This document shows, piece by piece, positions 1 through 7,402 of a stretch of 14,053 bases of DNA. The stretch is taken from assembly GCA_945869725.1 (NCBI GenBank), contig CAMBPO010000059.1, forward strand, positions 1-14,053. The letters run 5' to 3'. Both the position numbers and the translations under genes were made by a program. The notes under the pieces are model-generated. The model was given only the letters and a program-made list of their open reading frames with translations, searched no databases and was not told where the DNA came from. How positions within the stretch are numbered: the first letter of the stretch is position 1; every line of letters begins with the position of its first letter. Source of the stretch: Klebsiella pneumoniae (GTDB lineage: Bacteria > Pseudomonadota > Gammaproteobacteria > Pseudomonadales > Pseudohongiellaceae).

Positions 1-629
1 ACCGGTATCTGGCGCACAGCAAAGTCGCGCGCACTGAGCAGAGGATCGGTGTCAGCATTATCTGCACCGTCACTGATCATCACCACCGCACTCAAAGGCA
101 AACCACCCAACTGCTCAGCGACCTGGCGCATGGCTTGTTCGAGGCCGGAAGCATTACCTTGTGCAGTCAGATCCTCAGCACCACTGACCCGGCGAACAGT
201 CTGGTTAAACGCGAATGTGCGAACCTGATAACGATCCGCCAGACCTTCAACAATGCCGCCTTCGCCATAAAGCACGTCCGCTACCGCCTGTTGGCGCGAT
301 TCGAAACCCGCAACATCCCCGATCTGCATACTGGCGGAGTCATCGACCAACACCGCCAGATAGGTTTCCTGCGGATTTACTTCGAAGGTGGTTATCACCG
401 GCCGCATCAACAGCAGCAGCAACAACATCAACACGGCCGACCGGAGCCCAATCAGCAGGTTTTTCCAGTGGCGGGTGACAGGACGCGTGGTACGCCGGTA
501 CACAAACCAGACCAGAAGCGGAATCAATAAAAACAGCACTATCGCAATGAATGGATGTGGCCCATAAGCGAAGTCGAATCGACCATCACGAATAGCGTCC
601 CAAACATATGCATCCCAGAAAAAACTCAT
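1..629 (-). CDS. VWA-domain membrane protein, partial (3' end outside window)
   Basis: The reading frame is open from the ATG at 629 down to position 1, giving 209 codons without a stop, so the C-terminal part lies beyond the left edge. The N-terminus starts MSFFWDAYVWDAIRDG and has two hydrophobic segments at about residues 27-44 and 57-74, which make a membrane hairpin. A von Willebrand factor A domain follows. Its metal-binding (MIDAS) motif D-x-S-x-S is seen as VDDSASM (D95, S97, S99), and the second Asp is in MISDGAD (D186). The start lies 62 bp after the stop of the DUF4175 gene on the same strand, so the two are probably co-transcribed. No strong ribosome binding site is visible. Family knowledge: membrane VWA proteins next to DUF4175 genes are often about 700 or more residues long and sit in MoxR/BatA-type operons. 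The role here, perhaps a scaffold or chaperone partner in the envelope, is inferred. Confidence 0.85.
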   Translation of the reverse strand, partial: MSFFWDAYVWDAIRDGRFDFAYGPHPFIAIVLFLLIPLLVWFVYRRTTRPVTRHWKNLLIGLRSAVLMLLLLLLMRPVITTFEVNPQETYLAVLVDDSASMQIGDVAGFESRQQAVADVLYGEGGIVEGLADRYQVRTFAFNQTVRRVSGAEDLTAQGNASGLEQAMRQVAEQLGGLPLSAVVMISDGADNADTDPLLSARDFAVRQIP

Positions 630-691
630 CGATTATCTACTGACTCTCTCGTTTACTGCTTAAGGTTATTGCGATGTTTGATGACCGCATC

Positions 692-3600
692 TTATTCCGA
701 GGGCGCCGTTTGTGTGGGCGATCCTGTCTCTGATAATGCCCGGTAGTACGACTCAACCAAGGATCGGTACTGATCAGGAATCTCCTCTTCGGACACACTG
801 AACAGCCGTTGGCTGATCTGGGCCATCTCAGCGCGCGCGCGCAGATCACTTTCCAGCTCAATCATGGGTTGCAACAAACCACGCAGCAATTCAGGCTGGC
901 TCATAAACGCTTCAAGCGACTGGCTGCTGATTTCACTGCTGATCGAGCGGGCATTGCCCCACAGAGCGGCCTCGCCCTCTTCAGGGATACCGCCTGGCCC
1001 AAACCGTTGCTGTGAGTTCAGCGGCCCGCTGGCCAGTTGTCCGCCCCCTCCGCCAGCGGCCTGCTGTTGACCTGGTTGACCCTGTTGTCCTTGTTGACCC
1101 TGTTGTCCTTGTTGACCCTGTTGTCCTTGCTGGGCAAGTTGCTGAGCCTGCTGACCGCGCTGAGCCGCTTGCTGTGAGCCCTGCTGGCCAGCTTGCTGAT
1201 CTTCCTGCTCAAGCTGCTGCGCCAGTTGCTGCGCCAATTGTTGAGAGCGGGCCAACTGCTCACGCATTTGCGCAATTGACGCCTCACCGGATTGACCGGC
1301 CTCGCGGGCATCGATTTCCTGCTGCAGTTGCTCCAGTTGCTGACGCAGGGCACTGGCGTCTGCGGCGGCCTGCATGACCGGATCCTGACCGGTGACAGCC
1401 GGCGTCTGCGCGCCGGCACCCAGCGCCTGCAGATTTCTGTCCAGCTCGTTCAAACCGTCTGCAACTTCCTGCTCAATATCAATGGCGAGATTCACCATGC
1501 CATTTCTTAACACCCGATTGGCGGTATCCATCTGTTCGGTCAGCGGCAGGATCGCGCGATTGGCCTGCTGAGCCTGCGACAACAGCTGCTGTTCTTCGTT
1601 GCTCGCGCGCGCAATGACGGCGCGCAGCATGCGTTCGATCTCCGCAAGTTCCTGACGGTTACGCTCTTGCTGCTGCACCAGATCCTGTACAGCCTCTGAG
1701 TTGCTGCTGGCCTGTCGCGTCTGCCCCAGCCCCTGCTCCTGCGCCAGTTGTTGCAGCGACTGCTGAAGATCACGTTGTTGCTGAATCAGTTGCTGACCCC
1801 GCTGTGCGATGCTCTGTGCCAGCTGATTGGCGGAATTCTGTGGCTGTTCCGCCATCTGACGCTGTTGTTCGCGCAGACTTTCCAGTGCACGCTGGCTGCG
1901 GGCGGCTGCCTGTGCCGGCGACTGCGCTTCAGCCGCTTCCTGCATCTGCTGCAACGCACGCTGCATCTGCTCGTTACTGGCCTGGCTATTGCTCTGCTGC
2001 CCGCCCTGCTGCTGAGAATTCTGTGCCTGCTGCATCTGCTGGCGCGTGTTCATCTGCTGCTGCAATTGCGCAAGTTCGCTCGACAGCTGCTCCTGCTCAC
2101 GACGCAACCTTTCAAGTTCCCGGCGCCGCTGCTCTTCTTCCATGTCCTCCATGCGTCGCGCCAGATTGCGCTGCGCGCGGGTCAGGCTTTCCTGTCGGCG
2201 GGCGAGCTCTTCAAGGCGACTGCTTTCCTCGGTGTTCTGCTGTTGGCCGCCACCGGCCTGGCGTGGCGTTTCATAACGGTTCTCGTTCTGCCCCATCTCC
2301 ATGTCAAACAGTTCGCGCAGATCTTCGCGCTCCTGTTGTCCACCGCCACCGCCGCCACCGCCGCCGGCCTGCCGCTGGAAGTTAACGTCTGTCCGGTTGA
2401 TCTCGGCTTCGGCACGCAGCACCATCTGTAATGCCAATTGTTCAGGCTGCATGGCGGTCGTTAATGCCTGGGTATCCAGTTGCACGGCTGCCAGGTCCAT
2501 CTGCTCAATCGCCCGTTGCAGAAAAGTCACCGCATTGGAGAAACTGTCATCTGCAAAATCCAATCGCTCTGACAAACGCTCGATGGACATACCCGCCCGC
2601 TCCATGGCTTCGCGCTGGGAGTCTGCCAGCACCGCCACATCGTCATCAAACTGCTGTTGATCCATGGTCAGCTGTTGCTGACGCAGCCGCCAGGTTGCCG
2701 CAATAATGTCTTTCTGCAGCGTTACCAGCGCACTGCTGCTGTTATCGCCACCACCACCTCCGCCGCCTCCGCCACCTTGCTGACCAGCAGACGCCTGCCG
2801 GAACTCCTGATCAGTCGGCACCACCTGCAAGAAATAGATATCCGACACAACCTGCTGGGCTCCACGCAAACCATTGTTGTCAGCCAGTGTCATGTAGTAA
2901 CTGACAAAATCGCCAGGCTGCACCGCCAGATCTTCCATAAAAATCATCTGGTTGCCGGTAATATTTCGGGTTTGTTCCGTGGGCAGAAAATCAATGGCCT
3001 GCTCGTCCGTGCCCACCACGCTGTAGTGCAACTGAAACTCGCTGAGCCCGTAGTCATCGGTTGCTTCAACTTGCAGAATCACCTCTTCCAGGGGCATGAC
3101 ATCCTGATCACGACCCGGGCTGTGCAGCGCCAAAACAGGCGGCTGATCCGGAATGGAGCGGATATAAAACACATCTGGGTCTTCACTTTGCAGCTGGTCG
3201 AAGTCGGTCGCGATGATGCGATAGCCAGTGTCACGCGACACTGTCATTGCGGCGGCGCCATTCAGCCCGTCAATCACCAACGGAATGCGGCTATCATCGT
3301 CAAACACAATCGCCGCCTGCTGCACAGCCTTGTTAAACAGTACATTCAGGGCAACTTCTGTACCTTCCGGGGCGACCATATCGCCACCGTCTTCTTCCTG
3401 AAGGTTTTCAATACCGGTGTAGGCGGGATAGGTGTAGGCCAGATCAATCTGCTCGGCGCGGGGAAGATCGTAAAGCGTAATGGAATACTGGCGACTCCGC
3501 TGCCCACCATCACCGCCCTCCGGCTCATCAATGCTGACGTAATACATCAGATCTTCCTCAACAGCCGGCATGTAGTAGGAATACGCTGCACCGTTGCTGC

Positions 3601-4402
3601 CACTGCCCTCTTCACGCATCGCCACGTCGTACCAGTTAAGCTGATCTGACTGCATTCGCAGGCGAATATTGTTGCCGGGCAAGGCATTTTCTATCCTGAC
3701 ATTGATACTGGCCGATCGCCCGCGCTGCATGCGGATATCACCCGGTTCCACGGTAATCACCAGTTCGAGCGGCTCTGCGGGCACCTCGGGAGCGGCCAGC
3801 TCCACAGTGACCGGCCGCAGCGAAAACGGCCACAACAACTGTGCCCCTGCGCGCAGCAAAGCCTCTGAGCTGATAAAAGCGAGGATGGTGACAACGGTTG
3901 CCAGCACGGCTGCGGACGCCGACAGGTAGGGCGTGCGCCGATCAGATACTTGCTGGAGCTGCTGTTCCTGGACACGCAGATGCTCTACAGCATCAACCCA
4001 CAGCTGCTCCACAAACTGGGCAGACACACCCGCCTTTTGTGATGCATCGCTGTCAGGAGAGAATTCCAGCGAGGTCAGCAGCCGCTGCTCCAGATCTGGC
4101 ATGCGCGACTCGATGATGCCGGCCAATTGCCGGTCATCCGCCCGTAACCTGCGCAGAGCAGCCAGGTAACGCCACACCAGCGCGAGGCTGGCGCCTGCCG
4201 TGATCATCAGCAACAGCAGTTGCAATCCGAATGACGCCGGCAGCCAAAGACTGAGCAGACTCATGCCTAGCACCACTGCTGCGAGGGCAGTCAGTAGCAG
4301 ACCTGTCTGATGCAGAAGCACCAATAAAGTACGGCGACGACCAACGTCTGCCAGACTGGCGCGCAAGTGGGTTATGGTGGCTTGTGAAGATTGCTTAGAC
4401 AT
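692..4402 (-). CDS. DUF4175-type large membrane protein with Gln/Gly-rich coiled-coil region
   Basis: This 1236-residue protein begins with a cytoplasmic stretch and hydrophobic segments at about 27-52, 57-80 and 159-180. A beta-rich region follows (about 195-530) that resembles the Ig-like extracytoplasmic part of DUF4175 proteins. From about 555 to 1110 it is alpha-helical and extremely rich in Gln, Glu, Arg and Ala, which predicts long coiled coils. Three poly-Gly tracts (543-552, 680-688, 1117-1121) act as likely hinges, and a GQQ repeat spans about 1092-1112. The C-terminus contains PDQYRSLVESYYRALSE, a type of ending I associate with this family. It is followed after 62 bp by a VWA membrane protein on the same strand. 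Upstream is a Nudix gene 158 bp away, separated by a hairpin, so this gene probably heads its own transcript. The start at 4402 is the first ATG of the frame, with only a weak ribosome binding site. The molecular function of DUF4175 is unknown; the family call rests on architecture and context. Confidence 0.75.
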   Translation of the reverse strand: MSKQSSQATITHLRASLADVGRRRTLLVLLHQTGLLLTALAAVVLGMSLLSLWLPASFGLQLLLLMITAGASLALVWRYLAALRRLRADDRQLAGIIESRMPDLEQRLLTSLEFSPDSDASQKAGVSAQFVEQLWVDAVEHLRVQEQQLQQVSDRRTPYLSASAAVLATVVTILAFISSEALLRAGAQLLWPFSLRPVTVELAAPEVPAEPLELVITVEPGDIRMQRGRSASINVRIENALPGNNIRLRMQSDQLNWYDVAMREEGSGSNGAAYSYYMPAVEEDLMYYVSIDEPEGGDGGQRSRQYSITLYDLPRAEQIDLAYTYPAYTGIENLQEEDGGDMVAPEGTEVALNVLFNKAVQQAAIVFDDDSRIPLVIDGLNGAAAMTVSRDTGYRIIATDFDQLQSEDPDVFYIRSIPDQPPVLALHSPGRDQDVMPLEEVILQVEATDDYGLSEFQLHYSVVGTDEQAIDFLPTEQTRNITGNQMIFMEDLAVQPGDFVSYYMTLADNNGLRGAQQVVSDIYFLQVVPTDQEFRQASAGQQGGGGGGGGGGDNSSSALVTLQKDIIAATWRLRQQQLTMDQQQFDDDVAVLADSQREAMERAGMSIERLSERLDFADDSFSNAVTFLQRAIEQMDLAAVQLDTQALTTAMQPEQLALQMVLRAEAEINRTDVNFQRQAGGGGGGGGGQQEREDLRELFDMEMGQNENRYETPRQAGGGQQQNTEESSRLEELARRQESLTRAQRNLARRMEDMEEEQRRRELERLRREQEQLSSELAQLQQQMNTRQQMQQAQNSQQQGGQQSNSQASNEQMQRALQQMQEAAEAQSPAQAAARSQRALESLREQQRQMAEQPQNSANQLAQSIAQRGQQLIQQQRDLQQSLQQLAQEQGLGQTRQASSNSEAVQDLVQQQERNRQELAEIERMLRAVIARASNEEQQLLSQAQQANRAILPLTEQMDTANRVLRNGMVNLAIDIEQEVADGLNELDRNLQALGAGAQTPAVTGQDPVMQAAADASALRQQLEQLQQEIDAREAGQSGEASIAQMREQLARSQQLAQQLAQQLEQEDQQAGQQGSQQAAQRGQQAQQLAQQGQQGQQGQQGQQGQQGQPGQQQAAGGGGGQLASGPLNSQQRFGPGGIPEEGEAALWGNARSISSEISSQSLEAFMSQPELLRGLLQPMIELESDLRARAEMAQISQRLFSVSEEEIPDQYRSLVESYYRALSETGSPTQTAPSE
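1075..1128. repeat. 18-bp minisatellite, three perfect copies, in the DUF4175 gene
   Basis: The unit GTTGACCCTGTTGTCCTT occurs at 1075-1092, 1093-1110 and 1111-1128 without any mismatch. It is a multiple of three, so it keeps frame, and it encodes the GQQ-repeat segment of the protein (about residues 1092-1112). Perfect identity between copies suggests recent expansion or slippage, and copy number may vary between strains. Confidence 0.9.
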
Positions 4403-4560
4403 AATCAGGCGGCTCTGCTCTGGGATTACAGGACTGATACGTACAATGACAGCCAGCGGTTTTTACTCTTGTATTGCGCCCAACTATCCCATTACTCGAC
4501 CGGACAAAGCAAACAAATCTGTCGTAGACCACGCTCGGTCTAACGACAAATTTCAGACGT
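4403..4560 (-). other. Intergenic region between the Nudix and DUF4175 genes
   Basis: This 158-bp gap holds the strong hairpin at 4515-4553 just after the Nudix stop. The remaining roughly 110 bp before the DUF4175 ATG should contain that gene's promoter. I see only a weak sigma-70 candidate on the minus strand (TTGCTT, then GATAGT after about 18 nt) and no clear Shine-Dalgarno site. No small gene is supported here. Confidence 0.5.
4515..4553 (-). terminator. Long hairpin, probable terminator of the ligase-GST-Nudix operon
   Basis: An inverted repeat has arms 4515-4530 and 4537-4553 around a 6-nt loop (4531-4536). The stem has 16 paired positions with one bulged base. The single non-Watson-Crick position would be a G-U pair in minus-strand RNA but a C-A mismatch in plus-strand RNA, which favours action on the minus-strand transcript. 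The hairpin begins 7 nt after the Nudix stop codon and is followed by a T-rich but interrupted run (GTTTGCTTTG). It is not a textbook terminator because the U-tract is broken, so mRNA 3'-end protection is an alternative role. Confidence 0.65.
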
Positions 4561-5130
4561 TTAAAAAGGTTTGTAATAGTCTGAATTTTCTGGAAATACA
4601 TGGATATCAGCAGTGCGCATTGCCTCACACAAGGCTGCCAACCCGTTGTAAGGCAGCATGGTTTTTAATGTGTGAGCAGTCGGAATAGGCAAGCGGATAC
4701 TCCCTGCACTGTTTGCTTGCAGGGCTGCAGCCGGGCTCAACCACTGATAGTCGAGAATCTCGTTATCATCCACCACAATGTCCACATCTTCATGCAGTGG
4801 GCATAAAAAAAACCAGGTGGCATAACGGCGCGGCAAGCCCATGGGTGTTGTCCAGTGAGCTATGTGAATCAGATGGTCCGAGGCAATTTGCAAACCCGCT
4901 TCTTCGCGGGTTTCCCGGATACCTGCGTTGATAGCTGCGCGGTAATGGGATTGAGCGTCGTCCAATGACTCACAACCGGCCGGATAGTCACAAGCATCCA
5001 CCTTGCCACCGGGAAATACCCAGGCCCCGCCTTCAAAACTGAGCGTGGAGTTGCGTCTTAACAACAACGTCTGCACGCCTTCAACAGTCTCGCGCACGAT
5101 CACTACCGTGCTGGCGGGCCTTGGTGTCAT
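4561..5130 (-). CDS. Nudix hydrolase with expanded Nudix box
   Basis: This 189-residue protein has a Nudix fold signature: GGAWVFPGGKVDA at about 34-46 and RETREEAGL at 72-80, which carries the metal-binding glutamates. In a canonical Nudix box the Gly and the Arg are 14 residues apart, but here (G42 to R72) they are 30 apart, so about 16 residues are inserted. An enlarged box of this kind is known in NUDT19-like proteins, which hydrolyse CoA and acyl-CoA; that substrate is an inference here. The ATG at 5130 is preceded by AGGGGA about 6 nt upstream, a good ribosome binding site. It lies 30 bp after the GST stop on the same strand and is the last gene of the ligase-GST-Nudix operon. Other Nudix substrates, such as nucleoside diphosphate derivatives, cannot be excluded. 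Confidence 0.85.
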   Translation of the reverse strand: MTPRPASTVVIVRETVEGVQTLLLRRNSTLSFEGGAWVFPGGKVDACDYPAGCESLDDAQSHYRAAINAGIRETREEAGLQIASDHLIHIAHWTTPMGLPRRYATWFFLCPLHEDVDIVVDDNEILDYQWLSPAAALQANSAGSIRLPIPTAHTLKTMLPYNGLAALCEAMRTADIHVFPENSDYYKPF

Positions 5131-5160
5131 GGCTATCCCCTGTTACTTGCTACCTTGTGA

Positions 5161-5799
5161 TCAGGCTTTGGGCGCCATCGCCTTGGCCTGATCTGCGCGA
5201 ATGGCCTTAACGGAGTCACGTTTTTCCAGCAGATTCAACAAATCCTTGACACCTGGTTCAGTGGCAAACACATCCCAGTTGAGAGCCTTTTTGGTCACGC
5301 GTGTCACCAGACCAACACTGAACAGGAAGTAAAAATCTGCGTAGCTCATGTCATTGCCGGCCAGATAAGGGCCGTACTTTGCCAACTTGGCCAGCGCCGC
5401 AAAACCTTTCACCAGCTCTTTATTTACGGATTCCTTTTCCGCTTCACTGGCCGGACGTCCAAAAAACACGTCTCCGTAAAGCCTGCGGGCTGGTAGTTCA
5501 ATGTACAGTTCAAGGTACCGGATCAGTTCACGAACTTTTGCGCGCTCAAACGGATCAACCGGGTAAAACGACGGGCCCAGACCAAGGCTGTCCAGATAAT
5601 CAATAATTACTTCAGTTTCAGTCAGAAAACCCTGCTCAGTCTCAATACAGGGTACTTTGCCCATGGGGCTGCGCGACAGATACTCGCTTTCCTGATTGGG
5701 GCGCACGGTCACTTCTTCAAACTCCATACCCTTTTCAATCAGCACCATTTTGACCATGTTGTAGTAGTTACTGACGGCAAATCCATAAAGTTTGATCAT
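5161..5799 (-). CDS. Glutathione S-transferase family protein
   Basis: This 212-residue protein has the two-domain GST layout. The N-terminal thioredoxin-like half opens MIKLYGFAVSNYYN, with the cis-proline loop KVPCIE (P50) and the glutathione gamma-glutamyl contact region as TETEVIIDYL (about 60-69). The C-terminal helical half includes GPYLAGNDMSYADF (about 143-156), the usual conserved N-capping Asp motif. The active-site residue is probably Ser10 or a nearby Tyr. Length is normal for the family. Its ATG overlaps the ligase stop by 4 bp (ATGA), so translation is likely coupled, and the Nudix gene follows after 30 bp. The GST may detoxify or isomerise a reactive product handled by this operon; the substrate is not deducible. 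The subfamily is not assigned. Confidence 0.9.
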   Translation of the reverse strand: MIKLYGFAVSNYYNMVKMVLIEKGMEFEEVTVRPNQESEYLSRSPMGKVPCIETEQGFLTETEVIIDYLDSLGLGPSFYPVDPFERAKVRELIRYLELYIELPARRLYGDVFFGRPASEAEKESVNKELVKGFAALAKLAKYGPYLAGNDMSYADFYFLFSVGLVTRVTKKALNWDVFATEPGVKDLLNLLEKRDSVKAIRADQAKAMAPKA

Positions 5800-7382
5800 T
5801 TGACGGTTTCCTTTTTCAATTTGTGTTTGAGTACTTTACCGGATGGCGCTGTTGGCAGCGGCTCCATAAATTCAATACGCGAAGGACGTTTATACGCGGT
5901 CAGCAATGGCTTGATAAAGGCCTGCAGCGTCGCCTCATCCAGCTGACTGCCGGCTGTGCGCTGCACATAGGCCAGCACATTTTCATTACCTTCTACAGGT
6001 TCTCCGATCACCGCGCATAACAATACCTGCGGATGTTTGGAGATCACACCTTCGACTTCCGGAGGGTATACGTTAAAACCCGAATGGATGATCAATTCTT
6101 TGCTGCGTCCGGCGATGTGTATGTTGCCGTCATCATCCAGACGGACCAGATCGCCGGTATTCAGAAATCCATGCGCATCTATGGCAGCAGCGGTGGCAAC
6201 AGGATTGCGGTAATAACCCAACATGACATTCGGGCCACGCACATGCAGTTCACCGACGTCACCCCAGGCAACATCGCGTCCATCAGCACTGAGCACACGA
6301 ATATCCAGTCCCGGCAGGGGCTTACCGACACTGCAATTATCCAGCCGCTCATTAAAACGCACCTGGCTGATGGTGGGACCACTTTCGGTCATACCATAAC
6401 CATTCAGCAGCGGCAGCCCGAACAATTGCTCGGTCTTCAGTTTGATTGCCGGGTCCAAAGGCGCTCCACCACTGTACATAAAGCGCAGACGTGGCCATAA
6501 CTGTGTGCGCTGAGCATCTGTCATGCCGCGCTCACGCGCGTGATCAACCAGCTTGGCGAACATCGCAGGCACGCCAAACACACCACTAACACCCAGCGTT
6601 TCAAAATTACTGAAGCACAAGGCCGGATCAAATCGATCTGCCACAATCAGTTCAGCGCCGGCATACAGAGCCGCCAGAAACACCGCTGAGATGCCAAACA
6701 CGTGGGACACCGGCAATACCAGATAGATTTTGTCATCTGACTTCAGTCCACGCAGCGCGCCGCTGACAGCGGCCACAAACAACATATTGCGGTGCGTTAA
6801 CATCACACCCTTGGGATCACCTGTGGTACCCGTGGTGTATATCAGCGTGAAAACCCCCAGCTCAGCCTCTGACAAGGCTTCAGCGCGTTTGCTCACCGTG
6901 AGCTGGCGTATACCCGCCTGCGCGCCTGCCAGCGGCATCTGCTCACACAGCGTTTTGCCGGCAAACGCTGACCAATGATTGGCAGCGGCCGCTGAATCCA
7001 GCACATAGATCACCAGCCGTGGCTCACAATGCACCCGTATTCTGTCAATCTCGGTGCTGGCCATGCGCGCATTGACCACCACCGGCCACGCACCGAGCTC
7101 ACTGAGGGCCAGAATCATCACCAACACGGGTACACAGTTCTCGTTGATGAGCAAAACCCTGTCGCCCGCGATGACACCTAACGCCAGCAGTTGCCCCTGT
7201 GTCCGACGAATTTCCGCAGCCAGATCGGCGTAATTCAGATGCCGCCCGGTATGATCACGAACAGCCGGCGCCAATGGCGTGATGCGTGCGCGCTCAAAAA
7301 CCGGCGCGCTGACTTTTGCAGGCAACGACGCCATCAAGGCAGCCGGAGATTGACCCAGCAGTTGTTCATCATTAGATTGCAT
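5796..7382 (-). CDS. AMP-forming acyl-CoA ligase / acyl-CoA synthetase
   Basis: This 528-residue protein belongs to the ANL adenylating superfamily. It would activate a carboxylic acid with ATP to an acyl-adenylate and then to acyl-CoA. Visible motifs in order: the phosphate-binding loop YTTGTTGDPKGV (182-193), the A5 motif YGMTESGP (329-336), the ATP-ribose Asp in NTGD (D411), the hinge region GRSKELIIHSGFNVYP (425-440) and the C-terminal catalytic lysine in PSGKVLK (K516). No transmembrane segment or carrier domain is present, so it is a free-standing cytoplasmic ligase of normal length. Chain length or aromatic preference cannot be read from the sequence. It is the first gene of a minus-strand operon, and its stop overlaps the GST start. 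Its start codon is only 20 bp from that of the divergent glycosyltransferase. No good Shine-Dalgarno site lies at normal distance; a GATAAT box sits 5 nt before the ATG. Confidence 0.92.
   Translation of the reverse strand: MQSNDEQLLGQSPAALMASLPAKVSAPVFERARITPLAPAVRDHTGRHLNYADLAAEIRRTQGQLLALGVIAGDRVLLINENCVPVLVMILALSELGAWPVVVNARMASTEIDRIRVHCEPRLVIYVLDSAAAANHWSAFAGKTLCEQMPLAGAQAGIRQLTVSKRAEALSEAELGVFTLIYTTGTTGDPKGVMLTHRNMLFVAAVSGALRGLKSDDKIYLVLPVSHVFGISAVFLAALYAGAELIVADRFDPALCFSNFETLGVSGVFGVPAMFAKLVDHARERGMTDAQRTQLWPRLRFMYSGGAPLDPAIKLKTEQLFGLPLLNGYGMTESGPTISQVRFNERLDNCSVGKPLPGLDIRVLSADGRDVAWGDVGELHVRGPNVMLGYYRNPVATAAAIDAHGFLNTGDLVRLDDDGNIHIAGRSKELIIHSGFNVYPPEVEGVISKHPQVLLCAVIGEPVEGNENVLAYVQRTAGSQLDEATLQAFIKPLLTAYKRPSRIEFMEPLPTAPSGKVLKHKLKKETVK
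7350..7378 (+). promoter_or_regulatory. Candidate sigma-70 promoter for the glycosyltransferase gene
   Basis: TTGACC (7350-7355, five of six matches to the -35 consensus) and TAGATT (7373-7378, four of six) are separated by exactly 17 bp. Transcription would begin near 7385, leaving a leader of about 18 nt before the ATG at 7403. The promoter would lie inside the first codons of the divergent ligase gene. It is a pattern-based call only. Confidence 0.4.
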
Positions 7383-7402
7383 AACGAATTATCAAGACCT
7401 CA

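Noticed and set aside
1075..1128. Possible CRISPR-like direct repeats
   Set aside because: The units are contiguous, without spacers, and keep the reading frame of the protein, so it is a coding minisatellite.
1748..2431. 227-codon plus-strand frame rich in Leu
   Set aside because: It is the complement of the Gln-rich coiled-coil coding sequence (CAG/CTG-rich DNA), which forces Leu-rich apparent proteins.
2657..3649. 330-codon open frame on the plus strand
   Set aside because: It lies antisense to the DUF4175 gene. It has no ribosome binding site and no recognisable protein features, and it is explained by the codon use of the real gene.
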